Below, in pieces: positions 14,380 through 23,192 of a stretch of DNA of 27,556 nucleotides. Under the pieces are notes generated by a model, which was not told where the DNA came from, did not search any database, and worked only from the letters and a program-made list of their open reading frames with translations. Both the position numbers and the translations under genes were made by a program. The DNA is taken from assembly GCA_007118795.1 (NCBI GenBank), contig SKQX01000270.1, positions 1 to 27,556 on the forward strand, written 5' to 3'. The stretch comes from Thermoflexales bacterium. Lineage in GTDB: Bacteria > Chloroflexota > Anaerolineae > B4-G1. Position 1 is the first letter of the stretch; each line of letters begins with the position of its first letter.

Positions 14380-16929
14380 GTGATTCTCCACCAACTCCGC
14401 TTGAAGAACTTCATGTGCTACCGCGAGGCTGTGGTGGACTTCGCCGGGACCCACGTGGCTTGCCTGACCGGAGAGGAGGGAGCGGGGAGGACGGCTCTCT
14501 TGGATGGCATCACGTGGTCGTTGTGGGGTCTCTCGCGTCTGGGCGCCGGGAGGGATGATGATCTGGTCCGTGTGGGCTCGGACAGCATGGAGGTGATGCT
14601 CACGTTCGGCGTGGGCAGCGAGGTGTATCGGGTTCGCCGGCGATTTGGGGTGGCTCGGCATGGTCGCATTATGCTCGATTTTCTCGTTAAGCACGGCGGG
14701 AGTTGGCGGAACCTGGTAGAGGGAGACGTCTGCGCGAATCAAGCGACGATCAATCGGACGCTCCGGCTCGACTACGACACGTTTGTGAGCGCTACCCTCC
14801 TGCACCAAGGTCGGGTTGACGATTTTTTGGTCCAGAGCGCCGCCGAGCAGAGGCTGGCCCTCAGCGATAGACTTCGGCTGCACCGGTGGTCGACGTACGA
14901 GACCCGGGTGCGAGAAGGTCTCAGGACAATCCAGGCTGAGATTGAGGCCACCGATGTCCGGCTGGAGGAGATCGAAGCGGAGCTGGCCCGGCGGGATGAT
15001 TACGAAGCCGAGCTTGACGCGGCGCAGGCGATGGCGGATGAGGCGGCCGAAGGGATAGAGGCAGCGCAAGATGCTTACCGGCGGATGGAGATGGCGAGCT
15101 CCGAACTGACCCTGATTGAGTCGCGGATCGCTGAGCGGGATACCGAGATTGAGAACGCCAGACAGGCGTTGGAAGAGTGCGCCGAGGAGATCGGTGCCCG
15201 GAGGATCCTGCGAGCTCATCGTGCGCAAGGCCTGAGCCAGCGGGGAGAGCTGGAGGGGGGTAGTGGAGTCTCAGGGGCAGCGCGAGAGGATGCGGGGGAG
15301 CTAGGCGAGCAACTTACGCAGTGGACGGCCTTGCAAGAGCGTCGTCGAGAGCTCCAGACTGGGATCGACGAGGCTTGGAGCCGTTTGGAGGAGAAACGCA
15401 AGGCGCTGGTCGAGCGGGTCGAGGGGCTGGAGAGGCGGCTTCCCAAACAGGCCCTGCTCAAGGAGCAAGCAGACCTGGAGGCGCAGGTTGAGCATCTCAG
15501 CCAGCTCGGCGCCAGTCGTGAGGCGGCGAAGGATGACCTGGCGCGTCTGGAGAGGAGGAGGACCCGACTCCGGGCCGAGAACGATGGACTGCGGCGTGAG
15601 ATGGAGGTTCTGAAGGAGATGATGGGGCTCCTGAAGGACACTCAATCGCAGTGCCCGCTGTGCGAACAGCCTTTGTCTGAGGGGGACTGTCTGCATCTGG
15701 TGGAGCGGGTCGAGGGGGAGGGGAAGGCCAAGGGCGACCGCTTTCGCGCGAACCGGGCTGAGTTGGACCGCATAGCTGAAGAGTCGGTGGCTTTGGGGGA
15801 CCAGCTGACCCAGAGCGAGGGAGTCCTCCGGGACCTTCCTGCCCTTCGCAGGGCATCCGCGGCGCTGGCCGACCGTGCACAGCGGGGCCGGCGGGCGGCC
15901 GAAGAACTGGATGAAGTACGCAGTGAGTTGAGGGAGGTGGAGGCGCGCCTGGCGGAAGGGGATTACGGGCGCGAGGAGCGGACGGAGCTGGACACGGTGT
16001 GGGAGGGGCTGGGCCAGCTGGGATACGATCGCGAGGCGGACCGGGATACTCGTTGTGCGGCCGCTAGGGGAGGGGCTGTCGTCGAGGGGAAGGGCGAGGT
16101 GGATATCATCCCGGATAGCGTGGCCTCGGAGCGGAGAGCCCTCAAGCGACTGGAGGAGGCTGCGGAAGGCTGGGAAGAGAGGCTGGCCAGGGCTACCCGG
16201 GGGCGAAGGCGGCTGGAGGATGAAGCGGACGGGCTGCGCCTGGAGCTGGCCAACCGAGAGGCGGTGGAGGAGAAGCTCCAGGCTATGAGGGGGAAGGAAG
16301 CTGCAGCGCGTCAAGGATTGGCGGCTTCACGACAACGACTGGCGGCGTGTCAGGCCCTCGAGGAGCAGCGGGCGGACAAGCGGAAGCGTAAGCAGGGCCT
16401 CGAGACGCAGAAAGGGATCTACGCCGAACTGGCAGAGGCGTTCAGCACCAACGGGGTCCCGGCGATGATCATCGAGGCGGCCGTAGCTGAGATCGAGGCA
16501 GAGGCGAATCGCCTGCTCTCCAAGATCACCGATGCTGGTCTGCAGGTCAGCTTTCAGGCCCCGGGTCAGACGAAGGCGGAAAAACCCATAAAGGGCCTTC
16601 AGGTTGAGACCTCGGACGAAGTGACTCCGCGGCCGTATGAGGACTACAGCAATCGGGAGCAGTTTCAGGTCGTCTTCGCCACTCGCATCGCCTTATCGAA
16701 GGTGCTCCTGCGGCGACGCGGGGCTGAGCCCCAGATGTTGGTCATCGATGAGGGGGTTGAAGTGCTGAATTTCGGGCAGGGTCATTGGCTGGGGGAGGCG
16801 ATCAAGGCTGTCGAGGACGATTTTCCTCAGGTCCTGCTGATTCCCCGGACGGTGGAGCTGGAGAGCACGTGCCCGACGCGGATTCAGGTGACCAAGGGGG
16901 CGGATGGCTCGACGGTCCGGGTGTTGTAG
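14380..16929 (+). CDS. Rad50/SbcC-like coiled-coil protein with degenerate ATPase motifs
   Basis: This 849-residue protein has an SbcC/Rad50 layout: an N-terminal ATPase lobe (LRLKNFMCYREAVVDF), long coiled coils, a zinc hook CPLC (C425, C428), more coils, and a C-terminal lobe. The ATPase motifs are altered. Walker A is GEEGAGRT, with Arg37 for Lys. The signature is YSNREQ (S757) where SGGE is expected. Walker B keeps Asp790-Glu791, but the D-loop Asp is Asn797. The H-switch reads IPRT (Arg823), not ITH. The Q-loop-like LLHQGRVDDFL is kept. The frame is intact. GTG 14380 is chosen by N-terminus similarity; TTG 14344 would add 12 residues, and neither has a ribosome site. It follows recN closely; no sbcD is present. 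Confidence 0.85.
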   Translation: MILHQLRLKNFMCYREAVVDFAGTHVACLTGEEGAGRTALLDGITWSLWGLSRLGAGRDDDLVRVGSDSMEVMLTFGVGSEVYRVRRRFGVARHGRIMLDFLVKHGGSWRNLVEGDVCANQATINRTLRLDYDTFVSATLLHQGRVDDFLVQSAAEQRLALSDRLRLHRWSTYETRVREGLRTIQAEIEATDVRLEEIEAELARRDDYEAELDAAQAMADEAAEGIEAAQDAYRRMEMASSELTLIESRIAERDTEIENARQALEECAEEIGARRILRAHRAQGLSQRGELEGGSGVSGAAREDAGELGEQLTQWTALQERRRELQTGIDEAWSRLEEKRKALVERVEGLERRLPKQALLKEQADLEAQVEHLSQLGASREAAKDDLARLERRRTRLRAENDGLRREMEVLKEMMGLLKDTQSQCPLCEQPLSEGDCLHLVERVEGEGKAKGDRFRANRAELDRIAEESVALGDQLTQSEGVLRDLPALRRASAALADRAQRGRRAAEELDEVRSELREVEARLAEGDYGREERTELDTVWEGLGQLGYDREADRDTRCAAARGGAVVEGKGEVDIIPDSVASERRALKRLEEAAEGWEERLARATRGRRRLEDEADGLRLELANREAVEEKLQAMRGKEAAARQGLAASRQRLAACQALEEQRADKRKRKQGLETQKGIYAELAEAFSTNGVPAMIIEAAVAEIEAEANRLLSKITDAGLQVSFQAPGQTKAEKPIKGLQVETSDEVTPRPYEDYSNREQFQVVFATRIALSKVLLRRRGAEPQMLVIDEGVEVLNFGQGHWLGEAIKAVEDDFPQVLLIPRTVELESTCPTRIQVTKGADGSTVRVL

Positions 16930-17051
16930 CAGCAGACGACCCCACTGGGTTGGCGGAGGGCGAGATGGGTCGGGGGACGAAGAGAAGTGGGGGACGACAG
17001 GCAGGAGGGCTGGACCCGGCCGTCGGGGAGAGGGTCGAGGAAGGCCGAGGG

Positions 17052-17080
17052 TTGACGTGGATGACTGCAGAATGTATAAT
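17052..17080 (+). promoter_or_regulatory. Near-consensus sigma-70-type promoter for the DUF4388 gene
   Basis: TTGACG (17052-17057), a 17-bp spacer and TATAAT (17075-17080) form a nearly perfect housekeeping promoter. It lies 53 bp before the TTG start at 17134. This implies that the DUF4388 gene is transcribed independently of the recN cluster. Confidence 0.75.
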
Positions 17081-17122
17081 GCGCCCACCGCTGTCCGCTG
17101 CTGACACGATGGCCTTGGGAGC

Positions 17123-17129
17123 AGGAGGT
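17123..17129 (+). promoter_or_regulatory. Shine-Dalgarno selecting a TTG start
   Basis: AGGAGGT lies 4 nt before TTG 17134. No in-frame ATG lies between it and the conserved N-terminus, so TTG is the most likely start. Confidence 0.7.
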
Positions 17130-17133
17130 AGAA

Positions 17134-17934
17134 TTGGCCCTGAAAGGTAACCTCGGCGAGCTCAGCATGGCCCAGTTGCTCAATCTGATCAACCTGGCGC
17201 GGAAGACGGGCTCATTGATGGTGGATGAGAACGGCCGTCAGGTTGCTCTGTATTTTGAGGAAGGGAAGCTGGTCTATGCTGCGGTGGATGGAACCGGCAG
17301 TGCGTTGGCCGCGGCCCTGCGCGAGAGTGGGGCGATCACGGAGGGAAAAGCCCGGGCCATCGCCCTCAAGGCTGGTTCAAGAAGCGACGACGAGCTCAGT
17401 CTGCTGTTGGTCGACGGAGGCTACGTGAGCGAGGGTGAGATCCTTGGGAGCATGCGATCTTACGTCTTGGGTAGTATCTATCCACTCTTCGCGTGCTCGG
17501 ACGCCTGGTTCGAGTTCGAGTCGGGACGGTCGACGGAGGAGGGGGTCATCAAGGTGCCCATTGAGGTGGAGGACGTCATCACGGAGGGCACCCGACTGCG
17601 GGAGGAGTGGGAGAGACTGGAGGAGGAGCTCCCGGATCTAGATATTTCGCTGGAGTTCCCCGAATTACCTCGCGCCGACCTCAGCAGGGTCGACTTCAGT
17701 GCTGACGAATGGGACGTGATCTCCTTCGTGAGCCCGCGCAACACCCTTCGGCAGATCGCGAGGCGCCACAACTTCAGTGAGCGTGAGATCCGGGAAGTCA
17801 CGGCCGGCCTGCTGGAGGCGGGGGTGGTGAGGATCATCGAGCCCGAGGAACCCGCAGCCGCTGGGGAAGAGGAGTCGCCGGCCCCGGAACCCAACCTGAT
17901 CCAGCGGATCATCGGTCGAATCCGCGGACGGTAG
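17134..17934 (+). CDS. DUF4388 (PATAN-type) protein with winged-helix-like C-terminus
   Basis: This 266-residue protein opens with KGNLGELSMAQLLNLINLARKTG and VALYFEEGKLVYA, the recognisable DUF4388/PATAN domain found in bacterial signalling and motility proteins. A second, helical block (60-170) follows. Residues about 190-240 look like a winged helix (WDVISFVSPRNTLRQIAR, then REIREVTAGLLEAGVV), like the domain that often follows DUF4388. The C-terminal tail is acidic and then basic. The start is TTG with a strong ribosome site. Function is unknown; a role in a signalling or regulatory complex is inferred from the family. It has its own strong promoter. Confidence 0.85.
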   Translation: MALKGNLGELSMAQLLNLINLARKTGSLMVDENGRQVALYFEEGKLVYAAVDGTGSALAAALRESGAITEGKARAIALKAGSRSDDELSLLLVDGGYVSEGEILGSMRSYVLGSIYPLFACSDAWFEFESGRSTEEGVIKVPIEVEDVITEGTRLREEWERLEEELPDLDISLEFPELPRADLSRVDFSADEWDVISFVSPRNTLRQIARRHNFSEREIREVTAGLLEAGVVRIIEPEEPAAAGEEESPAPEPNLIQRIIGRIRGR

Positions 17935-18545
17935 CGGGTGCGCTCGGCAGGACGATCATCAGCCTCGCTAAGAGGGGAGCGGCTGTCAGCCCGGGAAGAG
18001 TCCGGGAACGCTCCGCGACTTCGCCGGGGTCCTGTCGAGAGCTTACGGGTGGGTTATCCCGCGCTTGACCGTCATCCCTCCTCGGATGAGACTGCTTGGC
18101 CAAGCTGAGTGAGACGGGGCATCCTGCTCAGCGACGCGACCTTCAGCGCGCCGCCTGGGAGCCCCAGCATTTCTCCGCCTGCTGCTTGTGACGTGTTCCC
18201 CGCCAGGAGAACGTGCCTGGTGCCGGGCCTGGAGTTGGGGGTGCCGGGTCAGTTAAGGAATGATGGCGCTCCTGTCCAAGTCACTCCTCACGGGTTCTCT
18301 TGGTGTAGCGAGGGGCCACCTGAAACAAGTGGTGCGATCGCTCTCCGGTTGGAGCTGTGGATACTGGTCTCTGTGTGGCATATTATGACGATGATCCTAA
18401 GACTTTGTGGGGTTGATTTCGATGTGGTCCCGCTGTCGTTGGTGTGCGGGTGCGTCACCGCCCCACCGCTGTCGCGGGAGCAGGCTGATGCGCTGCGGGT
18501 GCGCGGTGGCTGCCGGGGGGCGGTTGGTCAGGACGGGTCACTTTG
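17935..18545 (+). other. 611-bp intergenic region with a GC-rich leader structure
   Basis: No convincing gene is seen. A weak frame from 18109 to 18546 ends TGATG on the next start but has a Cys/Pro/Gly-rich composition unlike its neighbours and is not called. A possible weak promoter is TGGATA (18358-18363) with TATTAT (18381-18386), 17 bp apart. Closer to the next gene, CCACCGC (18463-18469) can pair with GCGGTGG (18503-18509), and CCGCCCC (18458-18464) with GGGGCGG (18517-18523). The two pairings share bases, so they are alternatives. GC content makes chance pairing easy. Confidence 0.35.
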
Positions 18546-19595
18546 ATGATGAGATGGGAGGACCCATCAGCAGACTTCGCTCTGGTGCTGCACCCAGTCG
18601 ATGCTAAGCGAGATGTGGCGCGCAAGTACCCGCGTTTGGCCCGGATCCTGCCGGGAGCGGTGATAGAGCTCCTGACTCGTTTCTGGCCTCCTGTGGTGTT
18701 GTCACGCGTCAATGGAATCCATTCGGAGGCAACTGGCAGTAGCATCGACGGTTGGCTGCTTGCTTGTCCTCTCACGAACAGGCAGATGGCGGAGTTGCCG
18801 CCTCTTGCTGTCTACGACCGCATCGTGAGAGCCGGCAGGCTGGGTCAGACCCGGGGCGCTCGTATCCTGGGACTGGGAGGGATGGGTGGGATTCTGGCCG
18901 ACCGAGGGGTTACGGTGGCGCAGCGGCTGAACATGCCGGTGACTAATGGAGACAGCCTTACCGTGGCCGCGGCTATCGCCGTTCTGAAGGGAGCGGCCGA
19001 GGACAGGGGGCTCTCGCTGAAGGACGCTACAGCGGCCGTGGTGGGTGCGTCGGGAGGGATCGGGCTGGCGTGTGCGGAGGTGCTGGCGCCGCAAGTGGCC
19101 CAGCTGATTGTGGTGGGTCGACGGGAGATCCGCGTGAGCCAGGCGAGAGCGGAGGCTGAAGCCGCTGGAGGGTCGAGAGTCCGGATGTCGACGGAGATGG
19201 ATGCGGTTCTGAAGGCAGACATCATCGTGGCCGCCGCCAGCGGACCTCGCCCATTGCTGAAGTCCCATCATCTCAAACCGGGGGCCATTGTGTGCGACGT
19301 GGCCCGACCGCCGAATGTCTCCAGCGAGGTCGAGCGAGAGCGGGAAGATGTGATGCTGCTCGGGGGAGGGATGCTCCACGTTCCGGGACACGCTGATTTC
19401 GGGATTGACCTGGGGTTGCCGGCGGGGCTGGCCTACGCATGTATGGTGGAGGTAATGGTGTTGGCGTTGGAGGGACGATACGAGTCGTACTCGCTGGGTC
19501 GACGGATCCAGAGAGATAAGGTAGGCGAGATCGGTGAGCTGGCTCGGAAGCACGGCTTCAGAGTGTCGCCGAGGGTCAGCAGGAGAATCGGGTGA
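18546..19595 (+). CDS. Long-chain acyl-ACP-reductase-like protein (AAR family)
   Basis: This 349-residue protein resembles cyanobacterial long-chain acyl-ACP reductase, which makes fatty aldehydes using NADPH. An N-terminal domain (LHPVDAKRDVARKYPRL) precedes the Rossmann motif VVGASGGIG (165-173). The C-terminal half follows the AAR pattern: LLGGGMLHVPGHADFGID, then AYACMVEVMVLALEGR, where Cys299 matches the catalytic Cys294 of Synechococcus AAR, and a tail like SLGRRIQRDKVGEIGELARKHGF. No aldehyde-deformylating oxygenase gene is in the window. ATG 18546 is chosen; ATG 18549 and TTG 18543 are adjacent alternatives, none with a strong ribosome site. It is 23 bp from the ABC-2 permease gene, probably one transcript. 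Confidence 0.8.
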   Translation: MMRWEDPSADFALVLHPVDAKRDVARKYPRLARILPGAVIELLTRFWPPVVLSRVNGIHSEATGSSIDGWLLACPLTNRQMAELPPLAVYDRIVRAGRLGQTRGARILGLGGMGGILADRGVTVAQRLNMPVTNGDSLTVAAAIAVLKGAAEDRGLSLKDATAAVVGASGGIGLACAEVLAPQVAQLIVVGRREIRVSQARAEAEAAGGSRVRMSTEMDAVLKADIIVAAASGPRPLLKSHHLKPGAIVCDVARPPNVSSEVEREREDVMLLGGGMLHVPGHADFGIDLGLPAGLAYACMVEVMVLALEGRYESYSLGRRIQRDKVGEIGELARKHGFRVSPRVSRRIG

Positions 19596-19618
19596 ATCTG
19601 GGAGGGATCGGCGGTTGA

Positions 19619-20803
19619 ATGCTCTACCCAGTCGTCCAGGAGGTGGTCACGGCTGCCATAGCATGGCGTAATCTCTCCCTTCGCCGGATGCTGGTCGTGG
19701 CGCGGAAGGAGTTCTACCATATCTTCCGGGACCTCCGTATTCTCTTCCTCGTCACGGTGGCTCCTGCCTTCCTACTGGTGATGCTGTCCTACGTTTTCGC
19801 CCTCGACGTGGAGCGGGTCTATCTGGGTGTGCAGAACTTGGATCACACACCGCTGTCCAGAGCGTTCGCCTCCCACGTGGCGGCTGAGCCCGACTTTGAG
19901 CTGGTCACCTGGCTGGATCCCGGCGAGGATACGGACCCCCTTTTCGTCCGCGGCGTCGTCGACATGGTGTTGGTCATCCCCCCTGGTTTTGCGGCTCGGG
20001 TCTTGGAAGGCGGACCCGCCCCGGTTCAGTGCGTCGTCGATGGAGTGGACGGTCTGGCTGCCAGCCGGATGATCGGCCTTCTTGAGAGCCGTGTGGCGGC
20101 CTTCACCGGTGAGCGAGTGTCGTCGAGGGCGCGGTTGGCGGGTACACCTGCAGCTGATGGGGAGGCCTTCGAGGTGAGCGATCGGGCCTGGTACAACGAG
20201 GCCCTGAAATCGCTGGTGAGCATGGTTCCTGGCCTTCTGGCAGTGGTTCTCAGCATGCCGGCTCTGGCTCTGGCCCTGGCTCTCGCCAGGGAGAAGGAGA
20301 CCGGGTCTTTCGAGGGACTCATCGTCACCCCGGTGCGCGGCTCCGAGTACCTGACGGGCAAGCTGGTAACGTATGTGGTGAGCGGCTTGGCGAGCACTGT
20401 CCTGGCCTGGCTCGTGGCTACCCTGTGGTTCCGTGTCCCGTTTCGCGGAGATCTCGCCGCGTTGCTGCTGTTGACGGCGGGGTACCTGTTCGCCAGTATG
20501 GGAATCAGTATGCTGGTGGCCAGTTTCGCCCGCAATCAGCAGACGGCGATGTTTCTCGTCCTGATGGTCTTCTTCATACCGAGCTTCTTTCTCTCCGGGC
20601 TGATCCGTCCGGTGACAGACGAGCCCATTGGCCGAGCGGTGGCCCACATTCTACCGTCGACGCATTTCATCTTCATCTCGCGGGGGGTGTTCCTCAAAGG
20701 ATTGGGGTTGCCAGCGTTACAGGGTTCGGCCCTGGGTCTGGTCGCCATCGGAGTGGCCTGCCTGGCCATCAGTCTCCGGTTGTTCGACAAGAAGATCCCC
20801 TGA
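19619..20803 (+). CDS. ABC-2-type transporter permease (first of a pair)
   Basis: This 394-residue membrane protein has the ABC-2 layout: one N-terminal membrane segment (LFLVTVAPAFLLVMLSYVFAL), a large soluble extracytoplasmic domain (about 55-200), then five or so membrane segments (for example PGLLAVVLSMPALALALALA, and FLVLMVFFIPSFFLSGLI). The core motif EKETGSFEGLIVTPVR matches the coupling helix of the YbhS/YhhJ type. ATG 19619 is used; Met24 (MLVVARKEFYHIFRDLR), at 19688, is the more typical N-terminus. The second permease follows 54 bp downstream. No ATP-binding subunit or membrane-fusion protein is in the window. Confidence 0.9.
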   Translation: MLYPVVQEVVTAAIAWRNLSLRRMLVVARKEFYHIFRDLRILFLVTVAPAFLLVMLSYVFALDVERVYLGVQNLDHTPLSRAFASHVAAEPDFELVTWLDPGEDTDPLFVRGVVDMVLVIPPGFAARVLEGGPAPVQCVVDGVDGLAASRMIGLLESRVAAFTGERVSSRARLAGTPAADGEAFEVSDRAWYNEALKSLVSMVPGLLAVVLSMPALALALALAREKETGSFEGLIVTPVRGSEYLTGKLVTYVVSGLASTVLAWLVATLWFRVPFRGDLAALLLLTAGYLFASMGISMLVASFARNQQTAMFLVLMVFFIPSFFLSGLIRPVTDEPIGRAVAHILPSTHFIFISRGVFLKGLGLPALQGSALGLVAIGVACLAISLRLFDKKIP

Positions 20804-20857
20804 ACGGGGTGAGTCGGCACCGTCCCGTGACTAGCCGCTGTAGTCATCCTATCTACG

Positions 20858-21973
20858 ATGCTGTCGCGAATTCGAAACCTGGTCTGGAAGGAGCTGATCC
20901 AGCTCCGGCGCGACTGGCTGATGACCGCGTTCATCCTGACGCTGCCGGTTCTCCAGCTGGTGCTTCTGGCGCGGGCAACGACGGAACCGATGGACAACCT
21001 GGGGGTTGCGGTCCTCAACCGCGATCATTCCCGGGCGAGCCGGCGACTGGTCACCACCCTGGGCAACCGGGAGGAGCTGCAGATCCTTCGTCATGCTGAG
21101 AGCCTGGAGGACGCGCGGCGTCTTCTGGATCGGGGTGAGGTGGTCCTGGGCGTGATCATCCCCGAGGGCTTCGCGCGCACCCTCGACCGACCTTTCGACA
21201 CCGCCAGGATCCAGCTTATCGCTGATGGGAGCAATGATTTGATAGCCGACATCGCGCTGCGGGCTGGGCGGGCTGCCCTGGTTGCCTTCGCCAGGGAGGA
21301 AGCGGCAGCGATCTCGGGGGAGCGAGGGCCGGCTGTCGAGCTGCGGACGACAGTGCGGTACAATCCCACCTTCGACGTGGGGTATCTTACCGTGCCGGCG
21401 CAGGTGGGCTTCATCGTCTACCAGGTGACTCTGGTGATTGCCTCCATCGGCATCGCGCGGGAAAGGGAGTTGGGGACACTGGAACAGCTCATCGTCATGC
21501 CGTTGTCCAGGTTTGAACTGGTCATTGGCAAAGCCATCCCGGCCGTGATCTTCGGCATGCTGAACTTCCTTCTGATGCTGGGCGTCGCTGTGTTCGGGTT
21601 CGGGATCCCCATGCGGGGGTCATTGGTGCTGTTGCTGGGGATCACGCTGGTCTTCGTGACTGTCCAGATCGGATATGGGATGCTGATCTCGGGGATTGCC
21701 CGTACGCAGCAGCAAGCCATCCTGCTGGTGTTTGTTCTGGCGATGGTGGACATGGCCTTCTCGGGGTACCTGGTGCCTGTGGAGAATCTGCCCCCGCTGA
21801 TGAGCAGGGTCGCTCAGATCGTGCCCCTGCAGCACTATCTGAACGTGATGCGGGCCGTGATGCTGCGCGGCGCTGGACTGGAAGCCCTATGGCAGCGGGT
21901 GGCTGCAATAGCAGTGATGGGTGCGGTGGTCACGACGGTGGCGGTCCGCACCTTGAGTCGGGCCCTGGAGTAG
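20858..21973 (+). CDS. ABC-2-type transporter permease (second of a pair)
   Basis: This 371-residue paralogue of the preceding gene has an N-terminal membrane segment (TAFILTLPVLQLVLLA), an extracytoplasmic domain with GVAVLNRDHS and VILGV-like strands, and a C-terminal membrane block with the coupling motif ERELGTLEQLIVMPLSR, then LVFVLAMVDMAFSGYLVPVENLP. This matches YbhR/YbhS heterodimers, which need an ATPase such as YbhF that is missing here. ATG 20858 has no clear ribosome site. The substrate is unknown; a hydrophobic compound linked to the upstream reductase is a guess. It converges with thrC, with no terminator seen in the 42-bp gap. Confidence 0.9.
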   Translation: MLSRIRNLVWKELIQLRRDWLMTAFILTLPVLQLVLLARATTEPMDNLGVAVLNRDHSRASRRLVTTLGNREELQILRHAESLEDARRLLDRGEVVLGVIIPEGFARTLDRPFDTARIQLIADGSNDLIADIALRAGRAALVAFAREEAAAISGERGPAVELRTTVRYNPTFDVGYLTVPAQVGFIVYQVTLVIASIGIARERELGTLEQLIVMPLSRFELVIGKAIPAVIFGMLNFLLMLGVAVFGFGIPMRGSLVLLLGITLVFVTVQIGYGMLISGIARTQQQAILLVFVLAMVDMAFSGYLVPVENLPPLMSRVAQIVPLQHYLNVMRAVMLRGAGLEALWQRVAAIAVMGAVVTTVAVRTLSRALE

Positions 21974-22015
21974 AAAGCCAGCGCGGTAGCAGCGGGTCCG
22001 CGAGGGAAGAGGCTG

Positions 22016-23182
22016 TCAGGACCAGAGGTGGGTGTACTTGAGGCCGCTCCCGGTGATGAAAAGCACAACCGTCTCGTCGGGTCGAATCCACCCATCTCGA
22101 TAGAGCTGCTGGAACGCTGTCAGGGTTGCCGCGCCCTCCGGACAGGTGAAGATCCCCTCGGTAGCACCGAGGCGCTCGGCGGCCCCGCGGAGAGTGTCGT
22201 CGGGCACCGTCAGGGCTGTGCCGCCGCTCTCGTACAGGGTGCGGAGGATGAGAAAATCGCCGACGGCGGCCGGCACGCGCAACCCATCGGCGATGGTTGA
22301 GGGATTCTCCCAGGGTTCGGCGAACGACTTCCCCGCGCGGAATGCGCGTACCATCGGCGCACAGCCCTCTGGCTGGACCGTTACCATGCGCGGTCGCTCC
22401 GGGCCGATCCAACCCAGCGTCTCCATCTCGGCAAACGCTTTCCACATACCGATGAGGCCCGTCCCCCCGCCCGTTGGATAGAGGATGACGTCAGGCAGTG
22501 CCCAATCCATCTGCTCCGCCAGCTCATAGCCCATAGTCTTCTTCCCCTCCAGCCGGTATGGCTCCTTCAGCGTGGACATATCGAACCAACCGAACTCTCG
22601 CACGTGTTCGGAGGCCAGCCGGCCACAATCCGTGATCACGCCATCGACCAGGGTGACGGCGGCACCCAAAGCGCGACACTCAGCGAGGAACGCGGATGGG
22701 ACATCTCGGGGCATATAGACGTGGGCCTCCATGCCAGCTCGGGCAGCATAGGCGCTCATCGCGCCGGCAGCGTTCCCAGCCGAGGGTATGGAGACAGCGC
22801 CGACACCGAGTTCGTCGGCGCGGGAGACCGCCACCGAAAGGCCCCTCGCCTTGAAGGAACCGGTCGGGTTCAGTCCCTCATCCTTGACGAAGAGATTATC
22901 GAAGCCCAAGGCGGCGCCGAGGCGAGACGCGTGGATCAGGGGTGTCCAACCCTCGCCCAACGTCATCAGATGGCGCGGATCCCGGACCGGCAAGAGGGGC
23001 GAGTAGCGCCAGAGGGTCGGGTCGCCTCGAGCTATCGAGGACCGACTGAGTCGCTCTCGTGCTGCCTGCAGATCGTAGCGCGCCATGAGAGGCCGGGCGC
23101 ACTGGGGACAGAGGTTCCACAACTGATCGGGATCGTAGTGCTCGCCACATAGGGCGCATTCGAGATGGCATAAGAAATTCAT
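22016..23182 (-). CDS. thrC: Threonine synthase with N-terminal zinc ribbon
   Basis: ThrC is a fold-type II PLP enzyme that converts O-phosphohomoserine to threonine. The 388-residue protein starts with a zinc-ribbon-like C9-x2-C12 and C25-x2-C28, common in one bacterial and archaeal subgroup, followed by LGEGWTPL, the PLP lysine in NPTGSFKARG (Lys111), SIPSAGNAAGA, and the phosphate-binding YPTGGGTGLIG. The ATG at 23182 follows AAGGAG, which overlaps the end of the upstream gene, giving a 10-bp gap and probable coupling. It is the last gene of the minus-strand cluster. Confidence 0.93.
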   Translation of the reverse strand: MNFLCHLECALCGEHYDPDQLWNLCPQCARPLMARYDLQAARERLSRSSIARGDPTLWRYSPLLPVRDPRHLMTLGEGWTPLIHASRLGAALGFDNLFVKDEGLNPTGSFKARGLSVAVSRADELGVGAVSIPSAGNAAGAMSAYAARAGMEAHVYMPRDVPSAFLAECRALGAAVTLVDGVITDCGRLASEHVREFGWFDMSTLKEPYRLEGKKTMGYELAEQMDWALPDVILYPTGGGTGLIGMWKAFAEMETLGWIGPERPRMVTVQPEGCAPMVRAFRAGKSFAEPWENPSTIADGLRVPAAVGDFLILRTLYESGGTALTVPDDTLRGAAERLGATEGIFTCPEGAATLTAFQQLYRDGWIRPDETVVLFITGSGLKYTHLWS

Positions 23183-23192
23183 CGGAACTCCT

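Noticed and set aside
14065..15228. 387-residue open frame on the minus strand across the end of recN and the start of the SbcC-like gene
   Set aside because: It is antisense to two confident genes, composition is poorly protein-like, and it has no recognisable motif.
15301..16314. 337-residue open frame on the minus strand inside the SbcC-like gene
   Set aside because: It is the antisense shadow of coiled-coil coding sequence, rich in Leu/Pro/Gln, with no motif or ribosome site.
18109..18546. 145-residue frame ending in TGATG on the reductase start
   Set aside because: The overlap is suggestive of coupling, but composition (Cys/Pro/Gly-rich, no domain, no ribosome site) is unlike real genes here. 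Conservation would be needed to accept it.
21974..22015. Weak hairpin CGCGG...CCGCG between convergent genes as a bidirectional terminator
   Set aside because: The stem is 5 bp with an 11-nt loop and no T-run on either strand.
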